Shown here: one piece after another, positions 34,862 to 46,313 of the stretch
Layout of the letters: each line of letters opens with the position of its first letter
Numbering within the stretch: the stretch's first letter is position 1
From: Coriolopsis trogii
Lineage: Eukaryota > Basidiomycota > Agaricomycetes > Polyporales > Polyporaceae
DNA: 64,000 nt
Direction: 5' to 3'
Assembly (NCBI GenBank): GCA_020543525.1
Contig: JAHYIO010000031.1
Coordinates: forward strand, 62,001 to 126,000
The notes under the pieces: generated by a model
Seen by the model: only the letters and a program-made list of their open reading frames with translations
What the model was told of the DNA's origin: nothing
Databases searched by the model: none
Program-made: the position numbers and the translations under genes

Positions 34862-36487
34862 GTAGGCAAAATCTTGAGAAGGAGGTGACTTGTCATCTCG
34901 TGCGTGAGAGTACTCTGAAGCTCACTGATTAGACTGTCCAGATCAGGATCGATTGTATGGTCTCTATTGAAGGATATCCAGGTCGGCTTGGTGTTCACCG
35001 ATGCATTAGTTATATTTTCTGCTTGCCAGTAGAGAGCGGAGGGGTGGAATGAAACATCGGCGAAGCCTGAGGGGGCAGGTGACCGACCTTCCTGCATATG
35101 ATGCAAGTTTGTTTCCTGCTGTACGCTTGGCGTGTTCGCAGAAAGGAGGTGCGTCTGCCAGATTCGACTCAGAGCCAGGAGTGAGGCTGTGATGATAGTA
35201 CTTTGATTATGAACGAGTTTCAGAGTGTGGATTGACAGAAAGTTGAATCAGTAGTCGACCGTCGACGTCGTAGCGTTGGAGGGTCACTATCGGAGTCAGA
35301 ACTTCGGGCAAACTCCGCGTCTGCGCTGGAGCGAGCGCTTACTGTTTCGCAGCATACCACAACGTTCTCAGAAGTAGCAGCGGACCACACCGCGCCACTG
35401 TGACTCCGGAAGAGACTATAAGTAGGAGCTGAGTGCATTAGATCTATGGAAGGTTTATAGCGCTGATGCTACGTGTGTATTGTCATTCAAATATTCCCAG
35501 ACAGGTACCTGACGGCCGCCGCTACTACTGCAAGTTGTTCTTTCGTCTCAATGTCTTACGCACCGGGAAAACCTGTCTTTCCTGGCAGCTGCCAAAGCTA
35601 CGGGATGCGCTCATACAGAACATATGGCTGATACAGGCTACGATTCGGTGCCGCGCAAGGAAGTCTGGCTGACAATAGCCTACTTGGCATTGGGATCTTT
35701 ATGTCGATTCGAACTTAATAAATGCCCGGAGACCTGGAGGAGTTAACGGAATCAACAGATTTGAGGATCGTTGGAGTGCCTGTTGTATGCTCAGGTAAGA
35801 GATTGAGCGCTTGAGCACTCCGGATACACTTGGAAGGTACCAATAATATCCACGATTGGGAGGTAGGCTGTATGCGTCATATCATAGACGTCTTCCACTA
35901 TGACATCTGCAATGACGCTACCTCCCACGAGGAGGGGCATACAAGGCCCTGTGCCTATGTCACTCTTAAAGTGGCGCAGTACGAACACTTGGACTACCTG
36001 CATCTCGCTCAATTTCAAAGAACTGGGAGGAAGCCTCTGACGACTGACAAATCGGAGGAGGTATTTGCCTTGTCCAGTAGAGTTCATTGATAAGGCTGAC
36101 CAGAGTAGTGCCCGCCCACCGCTTGCTGTGGGGCGATGCTCAGGCTGTACTGGGATGTTGGAGATGATGTTGTTTTAGAGCAGGTCTCGAGGGTCTCGTG
36201 GATGCTCAAGCCGCTAACTTTCTTCCCCGAACCCTTCTTCCCGCCACGACCACCCTCCCTTGACTCCGCCACTTTCTGTAAAACATCATCTCAACCTCGG
36301 CAAGCCTGCCTATAAATGTATGTCACCTTCGATCTCTCAAATATGTCGTTGGCTCATACGTGCCGCTATAGCGCCTGTCCGAGCCTTACTCTCGATCTTC
36401 AGCCGTGTAACATCATATTCGGTACATGTCGATCTCCAGGTTCTCATGATATTTTCTACTCAATGCATCTACAGGGACGACTCGGCA
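34862..36487. other. Relic-bearing intergenic stretch
   Basis: It contains a stop-free minus-strand segment at about 34858-35180 that may belong to the truncated kinase-like gene, and a short minus-strand frame at 35791-36087 (QVFVLRRF-like start, IADVIVEDVYDMTHTAYLP) without a partner exon. The rest is AT-richer and without a gene. Bases 36260-36487 are open in the HET frame but probably leader. Confidence 0.35.
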
Positions 36488-38827
36488 ATGTGGTTGCTCA
36501 ATACCGCCACGGCCAAGCTTCGCTACTTCCCCGATGCCTCCCACATCGATCGCGGTGGCTACGCCATCGTGTCACACACATGGGGAACCAGCGAACAGAC
36601 TTTCCAGGACGTGCAGCAGGTCATCGAGGAGTGTCACAAGATTGGTCGGAACCCTCGAGAATACGTCTGCGAAAAAATCGGGAAGTGCTGCTTGGTTGCC
36701 GAGAGTCACGGGTTCGAATGGGTTTGGATTGACTCCTGCTGCATTGACAAGACGAGCAGCACCGAGCTCTCGGAGGCCATCAACTCGATGTTCCGCTGGT
36801 ACGAGCAAGCGGAGGTCTGCTACGCGTACCTGGCAGACGTCTCGAGCGGCAGCTCCCTCCATACTCCCGAGTCCGAGTTCCGCCGGAGTCGATGGCACAC
36901 ACGAGGATGGACTCTCCAGGAGCTGATCGCTCCTTCTTCCCTACTCTTCTACTCCGCGGACTGGGTGTTCCTCGGCACGCGTTCGCAGCTCAGCGTACTC
37001 TTACACGACATTACGGGAGTATGGCCGACGCTTCTAGACCGGACATGCGGCGTGTGGCAGACCAGCATCGCCATGCGCATGCGTTGGGCGTCGAAGCGTC
37101 ACACAACGCGTGTTGAAGACGAGGCCTATTGTCTTATGGGTCTTTGTGGCGTCGACATGCCTATCATCTACGGAGAAGGCCGACGGGCGTTTTACCGTCT
37201 TCAACTGGAGATTCTGAAGAGCTCTCCTGATACCAGTCTCTTCACGTGGGGATCAGGCATGACGCAGGAATACTTGCACAACGATGGGTATGAACACATA
37301 GTACCACTGGTCAATCCGACGGCGTTGGAGCACTATCTACTAGCCGATTCCCCTGCTTCATTTGTTCACTATGCGACGTATGCTCCGCAGGCACTGCCTC
37401 CTCCGCAATCCCATCGGACAGATATTGAAAAAGCCATTGCATGCAAGGTATTCACTCACCAAATTCGGCAGTAGTATTGACAACGTGTGCTCATACAATG
37501 TTGACTACAACAGGCTAAACCTAGTGTTGAGCGCGACAGCCCCAATCTTTTCGGCTCTCCGGAGGCTATGAAGTTCAAACTGACGTCGCAAGGGATGAAG
37601 TGCAGACTCCCAATCATCGAGGCGCGCGGACTGACAGTGGCCATATTGCTTTGCAAGGATCACGTTTGGGGGGAGCACCTCGGTCTCTGTTTAACCCCCG
37701 TGGCGTCAGATACGTCAGCGTCTCGATACCACGCCTGCGTGGGCTTTGACAACAGTCACCGCGCTATCAATACTCACATCAATTGTCGCATACTCGGTCT
37801 GGGCAGCGATCTGCACAACATCCAACTCTGGGGCAAGCGGGTGGAACCAGAATGGCGCACCGTATACATCGATCCCTATCCTCCGTACTGGGTCTCCCCA
37901 TACGGCATCATGCATCTTCGTCAGACTCTCCGACCCACTGCACATCTTCCCTTCCGCGTTCCTGGTTGGCTCATCACAAAACTCGCCATGGTCAACTTCG
38001 CTTTCGAGGGAGTTGCCGCCCTGGATGGCGATGGTTGGCACCTCATATTCCGCAACAAACGTCTATTCGGCAGCGAAGAGGCCATCTTCGTCAACGTCGG
38101 GGTATGCAATGCTGCTGCCAACGTCGGCGGCTCGCAACTTCCCCGCCCATGGTTGACATTGGTACTGGGCTACTATGATCACCGTCTGGATGCTCTCTAC
38201 TCGACACAACACGACTGCCTCACCGACCACCTTGAAACCTGGCGGCCGACACATGACAAGCGGTTTGGGGACGATGAAAGGACTGTCCGCGTTTCCTTCC
38301 GGCCTGACATCCTAGAAGGGTCCAGCAAGCTCGTGATGCATCTCGAATTGGAGGGCACGCTATACGAGAAGAAGCTTCGAGATGCGAATGTCAAGATACC
38401 GACTCGAGAGGAGCTTGATGCGTTGCAGGAGGCCAAGACTCGGACCGCACCCGCCAAACACATACCTCTCGTACCGCAATCGCACCTTCTACTCCTACGC
38501 GGCTCGGAAGCCCCTAAAGAGGTGCCCGGTCCTGAGGAGCCCACGCCGACCACGCAGACGTCTGTCAGCGCATCTGCGCGCATCGAACTGTTACCTCCCG
38601 TGCTGCAGCGCGGAACTGGTGAAGAGCTATCAAGTCTGGAGTGCATGCCGACTTCGCAAAAGCCTGTCGGTGTCACTTCTCAAGTGTCCCAGAAGAAGCG
38701 TCCATGGAGAGCACGGATGATGAAGATGATGAAGGAGCTCACCCCGAGAGCGATTGCTTCACGACTAGGCGAGGATGTCAAGTCACGAGCTGCATGCGTT
38801 CACCTGAAGGCAACCTCGTCGAGATGA
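36488..38827 (+). CDS. HET-domain protein (heterokaryon incompatibility type)
   Basis: HET domains trigger cell death in fungal non-self recognition, through a TIR-like fold. About 757 aa with one intron (about 37450-37514). All three HET blocks are present: GGYAIVSHTWGTSEQTFQDV (residues ~20-40), GFEWVWIDSCCIDKTSSTEL with SEAINSMFRWYEQAEVCYAY, and SRWHTRGWTLQELIAPSSLL. Then VEDEAYCLMGLCGVDMPIIY and GEGRRAFYRLQLEILK. The C-terminal half has no known domain; it ends in a Pro/Ser-rich region and a basic helix (RPWRARMMKMMKELTPRA-like). The start at the MWLLNTATAKLRYF methionine fits the family; the frame is open to 36260. No partner NACHT or lipase domain is fused. Confidence 0.9.
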
Positions 38828-39286
38828 GATCCCTTTGATCTCCCTCCGCGACTCAACAGACCACGAGGAATGCCCAGGCTTTCGATGAACGGCTTGAAGG
38901 AACGGTGTAGGACTGGGTCAACTTGCGAGTCCAAGATTGAAACATTGACAGCTCGTCCTTGCTCTTCCGGAAACGCCCGGGACCCGATTCGGATCTGGTC
39001 ATAGGCGCGTACGAGACGCTGGGCGCTAGGGCGCTAGCTCTTCTTCCTGTCCGCGGATGTGCGTAAATGCGATGACCATGTCCTCCAAACTATGCCTACT
39101 TCAAGCAAACTGGAGACGCACCAGCTCGGCAGATACCAACAAAAGATGCGTAATATGGCCGCTCGGGAAATCATGAGGAGCTACAAAAACTGTCAACCGA
39201 CATCCTGAGCACCCCACCACTCTCTCTCATTGCCATCCGCCCCGTGCCCCTCTTCGATACCCATTCCGAACAGCAAGCTAGAAGAC
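38828..39286. other. Intergenic spacer
   Basis: Between the HET gene and the second SDR copy. I see no gene, repeat or RNA. Confidence 0.4.
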
Positions 39287-40694
39287 ATGGGTGGCTTAGC
39301 TTCCAAGAACAAGGGCGTGCTCCCTACGTTGATCCAGATGATTCCCCCGAAGCCAACATTCTCCGTCGACCAAATCCCTGACCTCACCGGCAGAGTGGCT
39401 ATTGTCACTGGTACGTACTCATCTTGAGACATTGTAGGCGCTATACTGACCACATGGAACCAGGTGGAAACGTCGGAATAGGGTACGAGACGATAAAGGT
39501 GAGCTTGACCTCCTGACGTGCGAAGTCGTTCGATGATCAACGTCGCTGTCTAGGCACTGCTGCAGCACAACGCGAAGGTATACCTTGCGGCACGGAGCAA
39601 AGAGAAGGCAGACGCAGCTATTGCCTCTCTGAATAAGACAACCGGGAAGGACGCCATCTTCCTTCAGCTGGACCTCGCGGACCTGGCAGCGACCAAGAAA
39701 GCAGCGGAGGAGTTCCTGAGCAAGGAGCACGAGTTGCATATGCTCTTCAACAACGCGTACGTGTTAACAACAAACACCACTCCTTATGATCAAACATTCT
39801 CCCCATTTCACTTACATTACGCGCTCGGACAGCGGGTTGGCAACGCCGCCCATAGATTGGGTGACCAAGGACGGCTTCGACATGCAGTGGGGAACGAACG
39901 TCGTTGGACACTTTCTCTTCACCAAGCTACTCATGCCGGCCCTCCTCGCTGGTGTAGCGACGTCACCCGATCACCACGTACGCATCGTCACCACGTCCTC
40001 AAGCGGCGCGTACATGAGCGAGGGCCTGCACTGGGACACGTTCAAGGACGGGCCTGCTCGACGGAAGCTGTCGCCAGGCGAGCTCTACTTCCAGAGCAAG
40101 CTTGTAAGAATCTCGTTCCTTCAGCTCTTGTCCGCACTTTAACCTGCGTTGTTTCAGGGAGATGCCATGCTCGCGCGTCAGCTCGCCAAGCGCTACGCCG
40201 ACAAGGGTGTCGTTTCCATCACCCTCAACCCGGGTACGTCTCCGTTCCCTCTCTTGGACATCATGAAAGTCGGTCCTGAGCTATCTCTAGGGAACATCGA
40301 GAGCGACTTGCAACGCCACTTCAACAAAGTCGCACGCTGGATCCTGGTAAGCCGCTCTCCAACTTCACGCGTCACGAGCTGCGAGAAACGACTGACTCCC
40401 GCCTCGAACCTTGTGAACGCCATGCAGTATCGGACTATACTCTACCCGACGGCGACTGGCGCTCTTACGCAGCTGTTCGCCGGGACGATGCCAGAGGCGA
40501 TCAACTACAACGGCGAGGTGCGTCACTGTTCCCGTCCCTCAGCTCCTTCGTATCGTCCTCAGCACGCTTATTGCCCCTGGCAGTTCCTCATCCCATTCGC
40601 TCGCTTGGGGAAATGCAGGCCGGAGATGTATGACGACGCCCTGGGGGAGAAGCTCTGGCAGACGCTCGAGGATTCGGTCAAGGAATTTGTATAG
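39287..40694 (+). CDS. Short-chain dehydrogenase/reductase (SDR), copy 2
   Basis: A paralogue of the SDR at 25701-27122, in opposite orientation. About 310 aa with the same exon pattern. [14 protein letters not shown] is the cofactor loop, NNA then GLATPPIDW follow, [13 protein letters not shown] carries the catalytic Ser, and LYFQSK carries the Tyr and Lys. The start [10 protein letters not shown] parallels MGGALSKDKG of copy 1, and the end is LEDSVKEFV against LEDAVKPAV. The long intron before [16 protein letters not shown] is unusual compared with copy 1. An in-frame ATG at 39230 is also possible. Both copies look intact, so divergence of substrate or expression is plausible (inference). 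Confidence 0.86.
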
Positions 40695-41369
40695 GTTATC
40701 ATCGCTCCGAGTTGACATGTCCATGTATACGTTCCATCCTCGATCTAATTGTTTGCGCACAGCCATGCGTTATCATATCTAACCGAGAAGGGGGGGAATA
40801 AGTCGACGTTCGACTCGATGTATTGGGCTCCCGGGAGGGTCAATCAGAGAAGAGAAACCAAGTGTGGGTAGGGAAGCCTGTCTCAGCCGTGAATGGACGG
40901 TTAGCTAGACGAGAAAAGCCTCAGTCGAAGAAGCGCACCGTGCAGCGCGTCAGCTCCTCTCGCGAATGCACTAAAGCATGACTCTGTCTTCTTACCAGTT
41001 AGCGATGGTGGGATGCTCGCTGTCTTGTCCTCGGCGAGACAGGCTATTTGAACTCGAGACGTCGTCGTAGTGTGTACGCGAGGCTGGCTCCCTAAATATG
41101 GCATACAATTGTAATAAGTTGCTGCCGTGTGTAGACTATATGTTGCAAATCTCCGGCAGCGTCAAAAGGGTTCATTGGGCCTATCACCTGGCTCCGAGGA
41201 GTAGAGACAGTATGGCTCTCTCGGGACGGCCGACCAGCCGACAATCGCACAATCGCGCACCAAGATAGAAACACATGCACGAAAATGACAGGCGACACTG
41301 GAGAAATTGTGAGCACACATGAATGGGAGGGAGAAGTGTTGGACGAAACGGAAGGAGACTTTTCTCTTC

Positions 41370-41760
41370 CGCAAGTCCTTGAGTGATTTTCCCCCGATCT
41401 CTAGCGACATCCACGCCGACACTCACCACACACAGTACGGTGCAGTCCGCGCAACTTGAAGAGCACGGCGTTCAGCTGTGATTCAATCACAGCGTCGTCC
41501 ACATCGATCCCCATGAAGCGTCGCCGAGCATGACACTAGACTCGGGTAAGATATCAACAGCAGACGTCGTGATCGGGGTAGATGGATACCAGGACACGGC
41601 ATCGTACAAGAATATCCGCCGAGCGACGTTGCTCGCGGCGCATGACAAAGAAGAGGAAGCGCAGGCATGCAGCTGTTCAAGTACGTCCCTCCGACATCTG
41701 TCTGCCGTCAAGTTTGGACACTCGCCTTCGACGGGGTCCACTCTGTGTGGTCACGCCTGT
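41370..41760 (+). pseudogene. Decayed FAD-dependent monooxygenase fragment
   Basis: The segment HIDPHEASPSMTLDSGKIST followed by ADVVIGVDG is the 'DG' motif region of salicylate-hydroxylase-like FAD monooxygenases. Just upstream in frame reads EEHGVQL-stop-FNHSVV, where family members have an Arg before FN; the stop is TGA, one C-to-T change from CGA. Further upstream the frame must shift to give the usual HR(A)D-like sequence, and no Rossmann start is found. Downstream the conserved sequence fades. I infer an inactive relic, not a functional gene. Confidence 0.4.
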
Positions 41761-42899
41761 ACGCGCACAGTGTTACAGTCCCGGAGCGCGATGTGCAGAA
41801 CACGGAGGATTTGAAAAGCCACTGGAAAGCCTACGAAGACGTGTCAGTCGACCTGTCCCTGAATACCATTAAATCCCTTACTCGAACGCATCGCGGTTTC
41901 AGGGTGAAGTGCACCTACATCACGCATGGCAGATCCCCCAATCCCCACGCGCGTTCGAGGAAATGCGCCAGGAATGGAAGAAGACATAGGGACTATTGCG
42001 CGGGGCAAGGTGGGTATGGTTGGGCCCCGGGGCGGTAGAGGAGCTCTTCGGCTTCAGGTATGATCCGAGGACGCGGCCGACGATGGGTGGTTCACTGGGG
42101 CGCTCCTGAACGAGGAGTCGCACTCGAGCGGGCAGGCCGACACGCGCCCCTTGTCGCCGGTCTGAAGGGTCCATCTGTCGTCAACGTTGACGCATACGTG
42201 GTGGTCTCTGTCCGCCGTGATGGACGACACACGAGGTACCATGAGCAAAATTGATCTGAGCTTGCGACATCTCAGTGTCTATTCGCTCACCTTTTTCTTG
42301 AAGACTGTCCCGGGATCACAGGGGCTCGCCTGGTGTGGTCCTCCCATGAGAACGTGGTGGTAATTCAATAAGCTTAAGTGCGCAACAGCGCTCGCGAGTT
42401 GCTCTCTTGGGCGGACGCAGACGCGGGGTTTGCCGGTAGCGGAATTCCGACTCCGATAGTAACGCAGCTTGCACTCGTTCTTTCTGTTCCTTGATCACGG
42501 CGCCGGCTCTGGAACTCATCGAGGACCAAAGTGTGTCGTCAGTACAGCATTCTATCCCGCTTGAGTTACTCCTTGACAGACGCGCCTCCTCTCTGCCCCG
42601 TTGGAGTCCCAGAATGCAGGAAGGTCGGTCCATTATAATCGTTTATCGTGTCCGAGACGCCCTCAGTTTCGCTGCTTTCTCATTTCTGTCCTCGACGCGA
42701 AAGCAAACATCGATATTGCTTCTAACTTCTTGGGGAACACAAGGCAATCCCGCATGCGATGACCACTGGTAGACTCCAAGATTGTCGCCTTTCCGACCTG
42801 GCCCGAATCGGACACTCGACTCCCGTTGGTCAGACCCTAAACTTCCGGCACCAAGGCGGTACCACATCAGTGAGCAACGAGCCTGTGTTACGTTCAAAG

Positions 42900-43365
42900 C
42901 AGGCGTTGACGCATCAAGATTGCAGAGTACCTAAATCTTCATGGCATCACTGCCAGGCCGCAACGCCTACGATCCAACATGGACTCGAGGCATTCGCCTG
43001 GGTGCGAGTGTTCATCTCCGTTCATACCGTGACTCTGCGATCAGGGAGTGACTCGACCACGTCATGCGGGACTCCGACTCGCCCCTTGGCGCCTTCCTCC
43101 AGAATGTGTGTGGTCATGGCCATGCCTGGAACATATCAAAAGCGGTGCAGCCTGAGCTCTTCTGAACCCTACCAGGTACGAGCCTGTCCGAGCGTAACAA
43201 GCGGGCCCTCTTCATCAAACACAAGTTTCTTCCTCGGACGAAGGACAGAGGACAGAGCCGTCGAGGCACTCCGAGCTGGGCCCTCGATTTCAGAATAAGC
43301 GATGAGGACCAGAGGGCGTTCCTCGCCGCGCTCCGGGCCCGCAAGCCCTCGCATGACGACTAACC
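42900..43365 (+). pseudogene. Decayed FunK1-type kinase-like fragment
   Basis: The reading TPTIQHGLEAFAWVRVFISV near 42970-43030 parallels TIQQDLEAFGWVLVFAIY of the gene at 34024-34861. DSPLGAFLQNVCGHG near 43075 parallels DSPVGAILQNVWKC in that gene, with the same spacing. In-frame stops and changes in the conserved D-L-E-(A/S)-F core mark it as broken. It ends near 43363 (RARKPSHDD, TAA). The match to a gene 8 kb away on the other strand suggests a local dispersed family. Confidence 0.45.
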
Positions 43366-46313
43366 TCGACGTGCCGTAATCGGTGCGCCAGATGTCGGGT
43401 GACGGAGAGTTGTCCCCGGACGAGGAGGCCAAAGGGAGACAACGCCCAGCGGTCGAAATCGCATAGAGGCCCGGCTCTATGTGTGAGAGGCGTACGATGC
43501 GTTCACGGTCTCGCGCTTCTTCGAAACGTGAAGTGCGACGTCGAGCTCGGACGACCACTCGATATTCACCCACCCCGCTGCCCTTTATGTATTAATATTG
43601 CGTTACAGCCCTGTGCCGTCTCCTCGTACCGCATATTGTCGTCATCAGTCTGAGCCGGCTAGGGCCAACCCATGTTTGCCTGTATAATAGTAATACAGAT
43701 TCCATCTCAGGCACGAGACACCCCGGCACCGGGTAAGTAAGTACGTCCGAAGCCATCAGCACCACCTGACGGCAACGGTCAACCCAGCGAAACACAGCCG
43801 CATCATTCTGTACACCGTATGCGGTGCGCTGCAGCGCACATAGCAGATTTCGCTTACGCTTATAGATGTGTGCATGTACCGACTTGCGTCTGACCGCTGG
43901 CCGGGATCTGGGGCGGCCATCCAGCTGCAGTCAAAGTGCAATGTATCACTCTCTCACTCTATCAGCCATGGCCGACGATGGTCTGATCACGCGAACGACC
44001 TGCACTGCTTTCCAGTGTGAGATCGGGTTGTTGAATGTACCTCGAACGGGTGGCCTGTGCACTCCGGACGAAGGGGAGGGGGATACCCGTTTGACTCGGA
44101 CTGGAGGAGGACGAGACTGTGTGTGTACGTACGTGATTGGTCAGAAGTGAAATACCGAGGGCGATGGAGGATCTGCGCGTCGAGGCTGAGCCCACCATGG
44201 GACCGAAGCGCGCCATTGGGTGTATGGCGTACGCAGGGATCGAGCTGAGAGATGTCTGGGTGGATATCTATGTTGTCGATGGAACCTGTCGGGCGAGCAG
44301 TCGCAGGCCGACAGAAATAGCCTCTCCGTGACATGCGATCCAGAAGACAACAATGCTAGCCTCGGGCATACGCTCCGGGGCGGGCTCGGGCGGGAGCGGG
44401 GTGGTCCGCGCTCGGGCACAGAGCGGCTGCGCGCGGTGCGAGAAGCCATCGTCCACCCACTGCATGCAAGAAGCTTGAGACGTGCCCCCATCGGGGAACA
44501 CAAGTCAAAGTACTCGCGATGGCGCTGGGGCCAGCAGCGAGCTAGAAGCAGGCCGCGCGTCGACCGTCGCTGATGCCGTGCGAACGCCGAACGGACTGTG
44601 GAGGTGTCGAACGCGCGCAGGCGACGATCCCTCTGCCACCGTTGCTGCATACCGCGACGTCTTCGCGAGACAGATGCTGCGCGCAGCATGTTGTGTGTAT
44701 CTCGCGGTCGTGACGTTTTGCTGGGTATGACGAGGACAGGTCCACCGGTCGCGCGCGGTTGCCAGCGGAGTGCCTGGATATGCGGATATCCAGACGCGAT
44801 TGGGTGCGAAAGGAGAGACGATGGGGTTTGGCTATAGCTCCCGGCGTGCACGAGGAGTATTTGCGTCTCCTGTTCGTCCCTATGGTGTTCAAGGTGGAGA
44901 TACGGACGCCACCCAGCGTGGTGCATGCGATGGCTTCCTGCCTGATTGGGAGCGTGTGTGCGGTCGGGGAGCGAGAGCATGAACAGGAAACGATCATCTC
45001 GACATCTGCCATCTGCCACAACGAGAAGCGGCGCATCGCTCGGCGCACGCCTCGAAGCCCCGCATACGCCTGCGACTGGCCAACGACGACAGACCGTCCA
45101 GGGTTCGCGTCCAGAGAGAGAAGCTGGGAGCACGCTGATGGTGCGAACCCGGGGCGCGGAACTTCCCGTCCCGGCCTATTCTTCCAAGTCTCCGTTCCTA
45201 GCGGCGGCTTATGCTATGCCCGATGGGTGCTGGAACGGTTTAATCTGATAGCACAAGTTCTGCTGTTTTCGCTCAGTGGACGCAAGCTTCCCTGCGGGCA
45301 GCGCGTGAACCGCCATACTTTATCGTGGACGCATGGAACTCACTGCGAGAAGAACCAGACGCTGCGTAAAGCGTGTTCGGTTCCCAACAATAGTGTTCTG
45401 GCCTTTCGAGTGGCCCGGTGTTCGATAGCGTGAGTGATTGGGCGTGGAAGGAAGCGTTCTCCGACGAATTGACTTGGGATAAGACCGCACTAGTCTCTCA
45501 ACCCAAGAGAAGCCTCGAGGCGTGAGTTGAGGGTGGTCGGATCGCCGGGAGGGCGCAGCTGGAGACCGGGCGAGACGCGCGCTCCTCTGGACGAAGGGAG
45601 GTGGCGAACGCGTTCCGGAAGAAGACACGCCGGGCGCACAGGCTGGGAGAGAACAAGAAGAGCGGGTGCTTGCAACACGCCCGTCCACAGACTCTGACAA
45701 GCACAGCCCGGGAATTCGACATAGGACCTCGTTTGATCACCAGCTGGCTGCACGGTGGAAAGATGCTCGCGGGCTGGTGACAAGAAGAAGACACCATCCC
45801 GACACACCCTGACACGAACGCGATGTCCCATCAGGCCATTTCTTGTGTTGAGCGGGCGCATACGCGGGGGGAACGATGGCGTAGTGAGCTCAAAGACCAT
45901 AGTCGCTTTCAGACGAGCTCGAGGAGGAGAAAGCAAGGAAAGCAAGGCTACACACAACGCGAGCTGCTGCAGCTGGTGGCCAACCCGAACCAGGCGTTTA
46001 CGGTTCTTCTCAGTCCTCAATGGGCGCCTATGGACCAGCTGCCCCTCCGCCTCTTCTCCCGCTCCTCTCGCCCTTTTCTCTCCTCTGCCACCACCTCCCT
46101 CCCCTCGTCGCATCCGCCGACAACATACCGCCCGACGATCGCCCACACACCGCATATGCTGCGTAGGGCGTCCGGTCTATCTAGCCTCAACCACCCTCTA
46201 CTCTAGCAAATTCGCCGTAGCGCTAGATCTCATCCTCGCGTATCTCGTTCGCCCAACGGGCATATGAGCTCCCCTCCATTCTAACCCCTCCTACATCCCC
46301 TCGTCCTCACGCC

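Larger units (their letters stand above)
40695..46313. other. 5.6-kb gene-poor region with relics
   Basis: No intact gene is supported. It holds the decayed FAD-monooxygenase segment and the decayed kinase-like segment listed separately. Long overlapping frames occur at 44141-45133 (330 codons, minus) and 45490-46155 (221 codons, minus), but they lack motifs and overlap similar frames on the other strand, so I treat them as GC-driven. The last 400 bases are pyrimidine-rich and probably the promoter and leader of the ankyrin gene. Confidence 0.4.

Noticed and set aside
36260..36487. In-frame upstream extension of the HET gene
   Set aside because: The added residues lack HET-family similarity and the family normally starts near MWLLNT; treated as leader sequence.
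41030..41070. TTCAAAT word on the minus strand that resembles a tRNA T-loop
   Set aside because: The bases on either side do not pair as a T stem and no acceptor or anticodon arms can be built.
45490..46155. 221-codon minus-strand frame upstream of the ankyrin gene
   Set aside because: It covers a pyrimidine-rich promoter-like stretch, has Arg/Gly-rich low-complexity sequence and no motif or splice logic.
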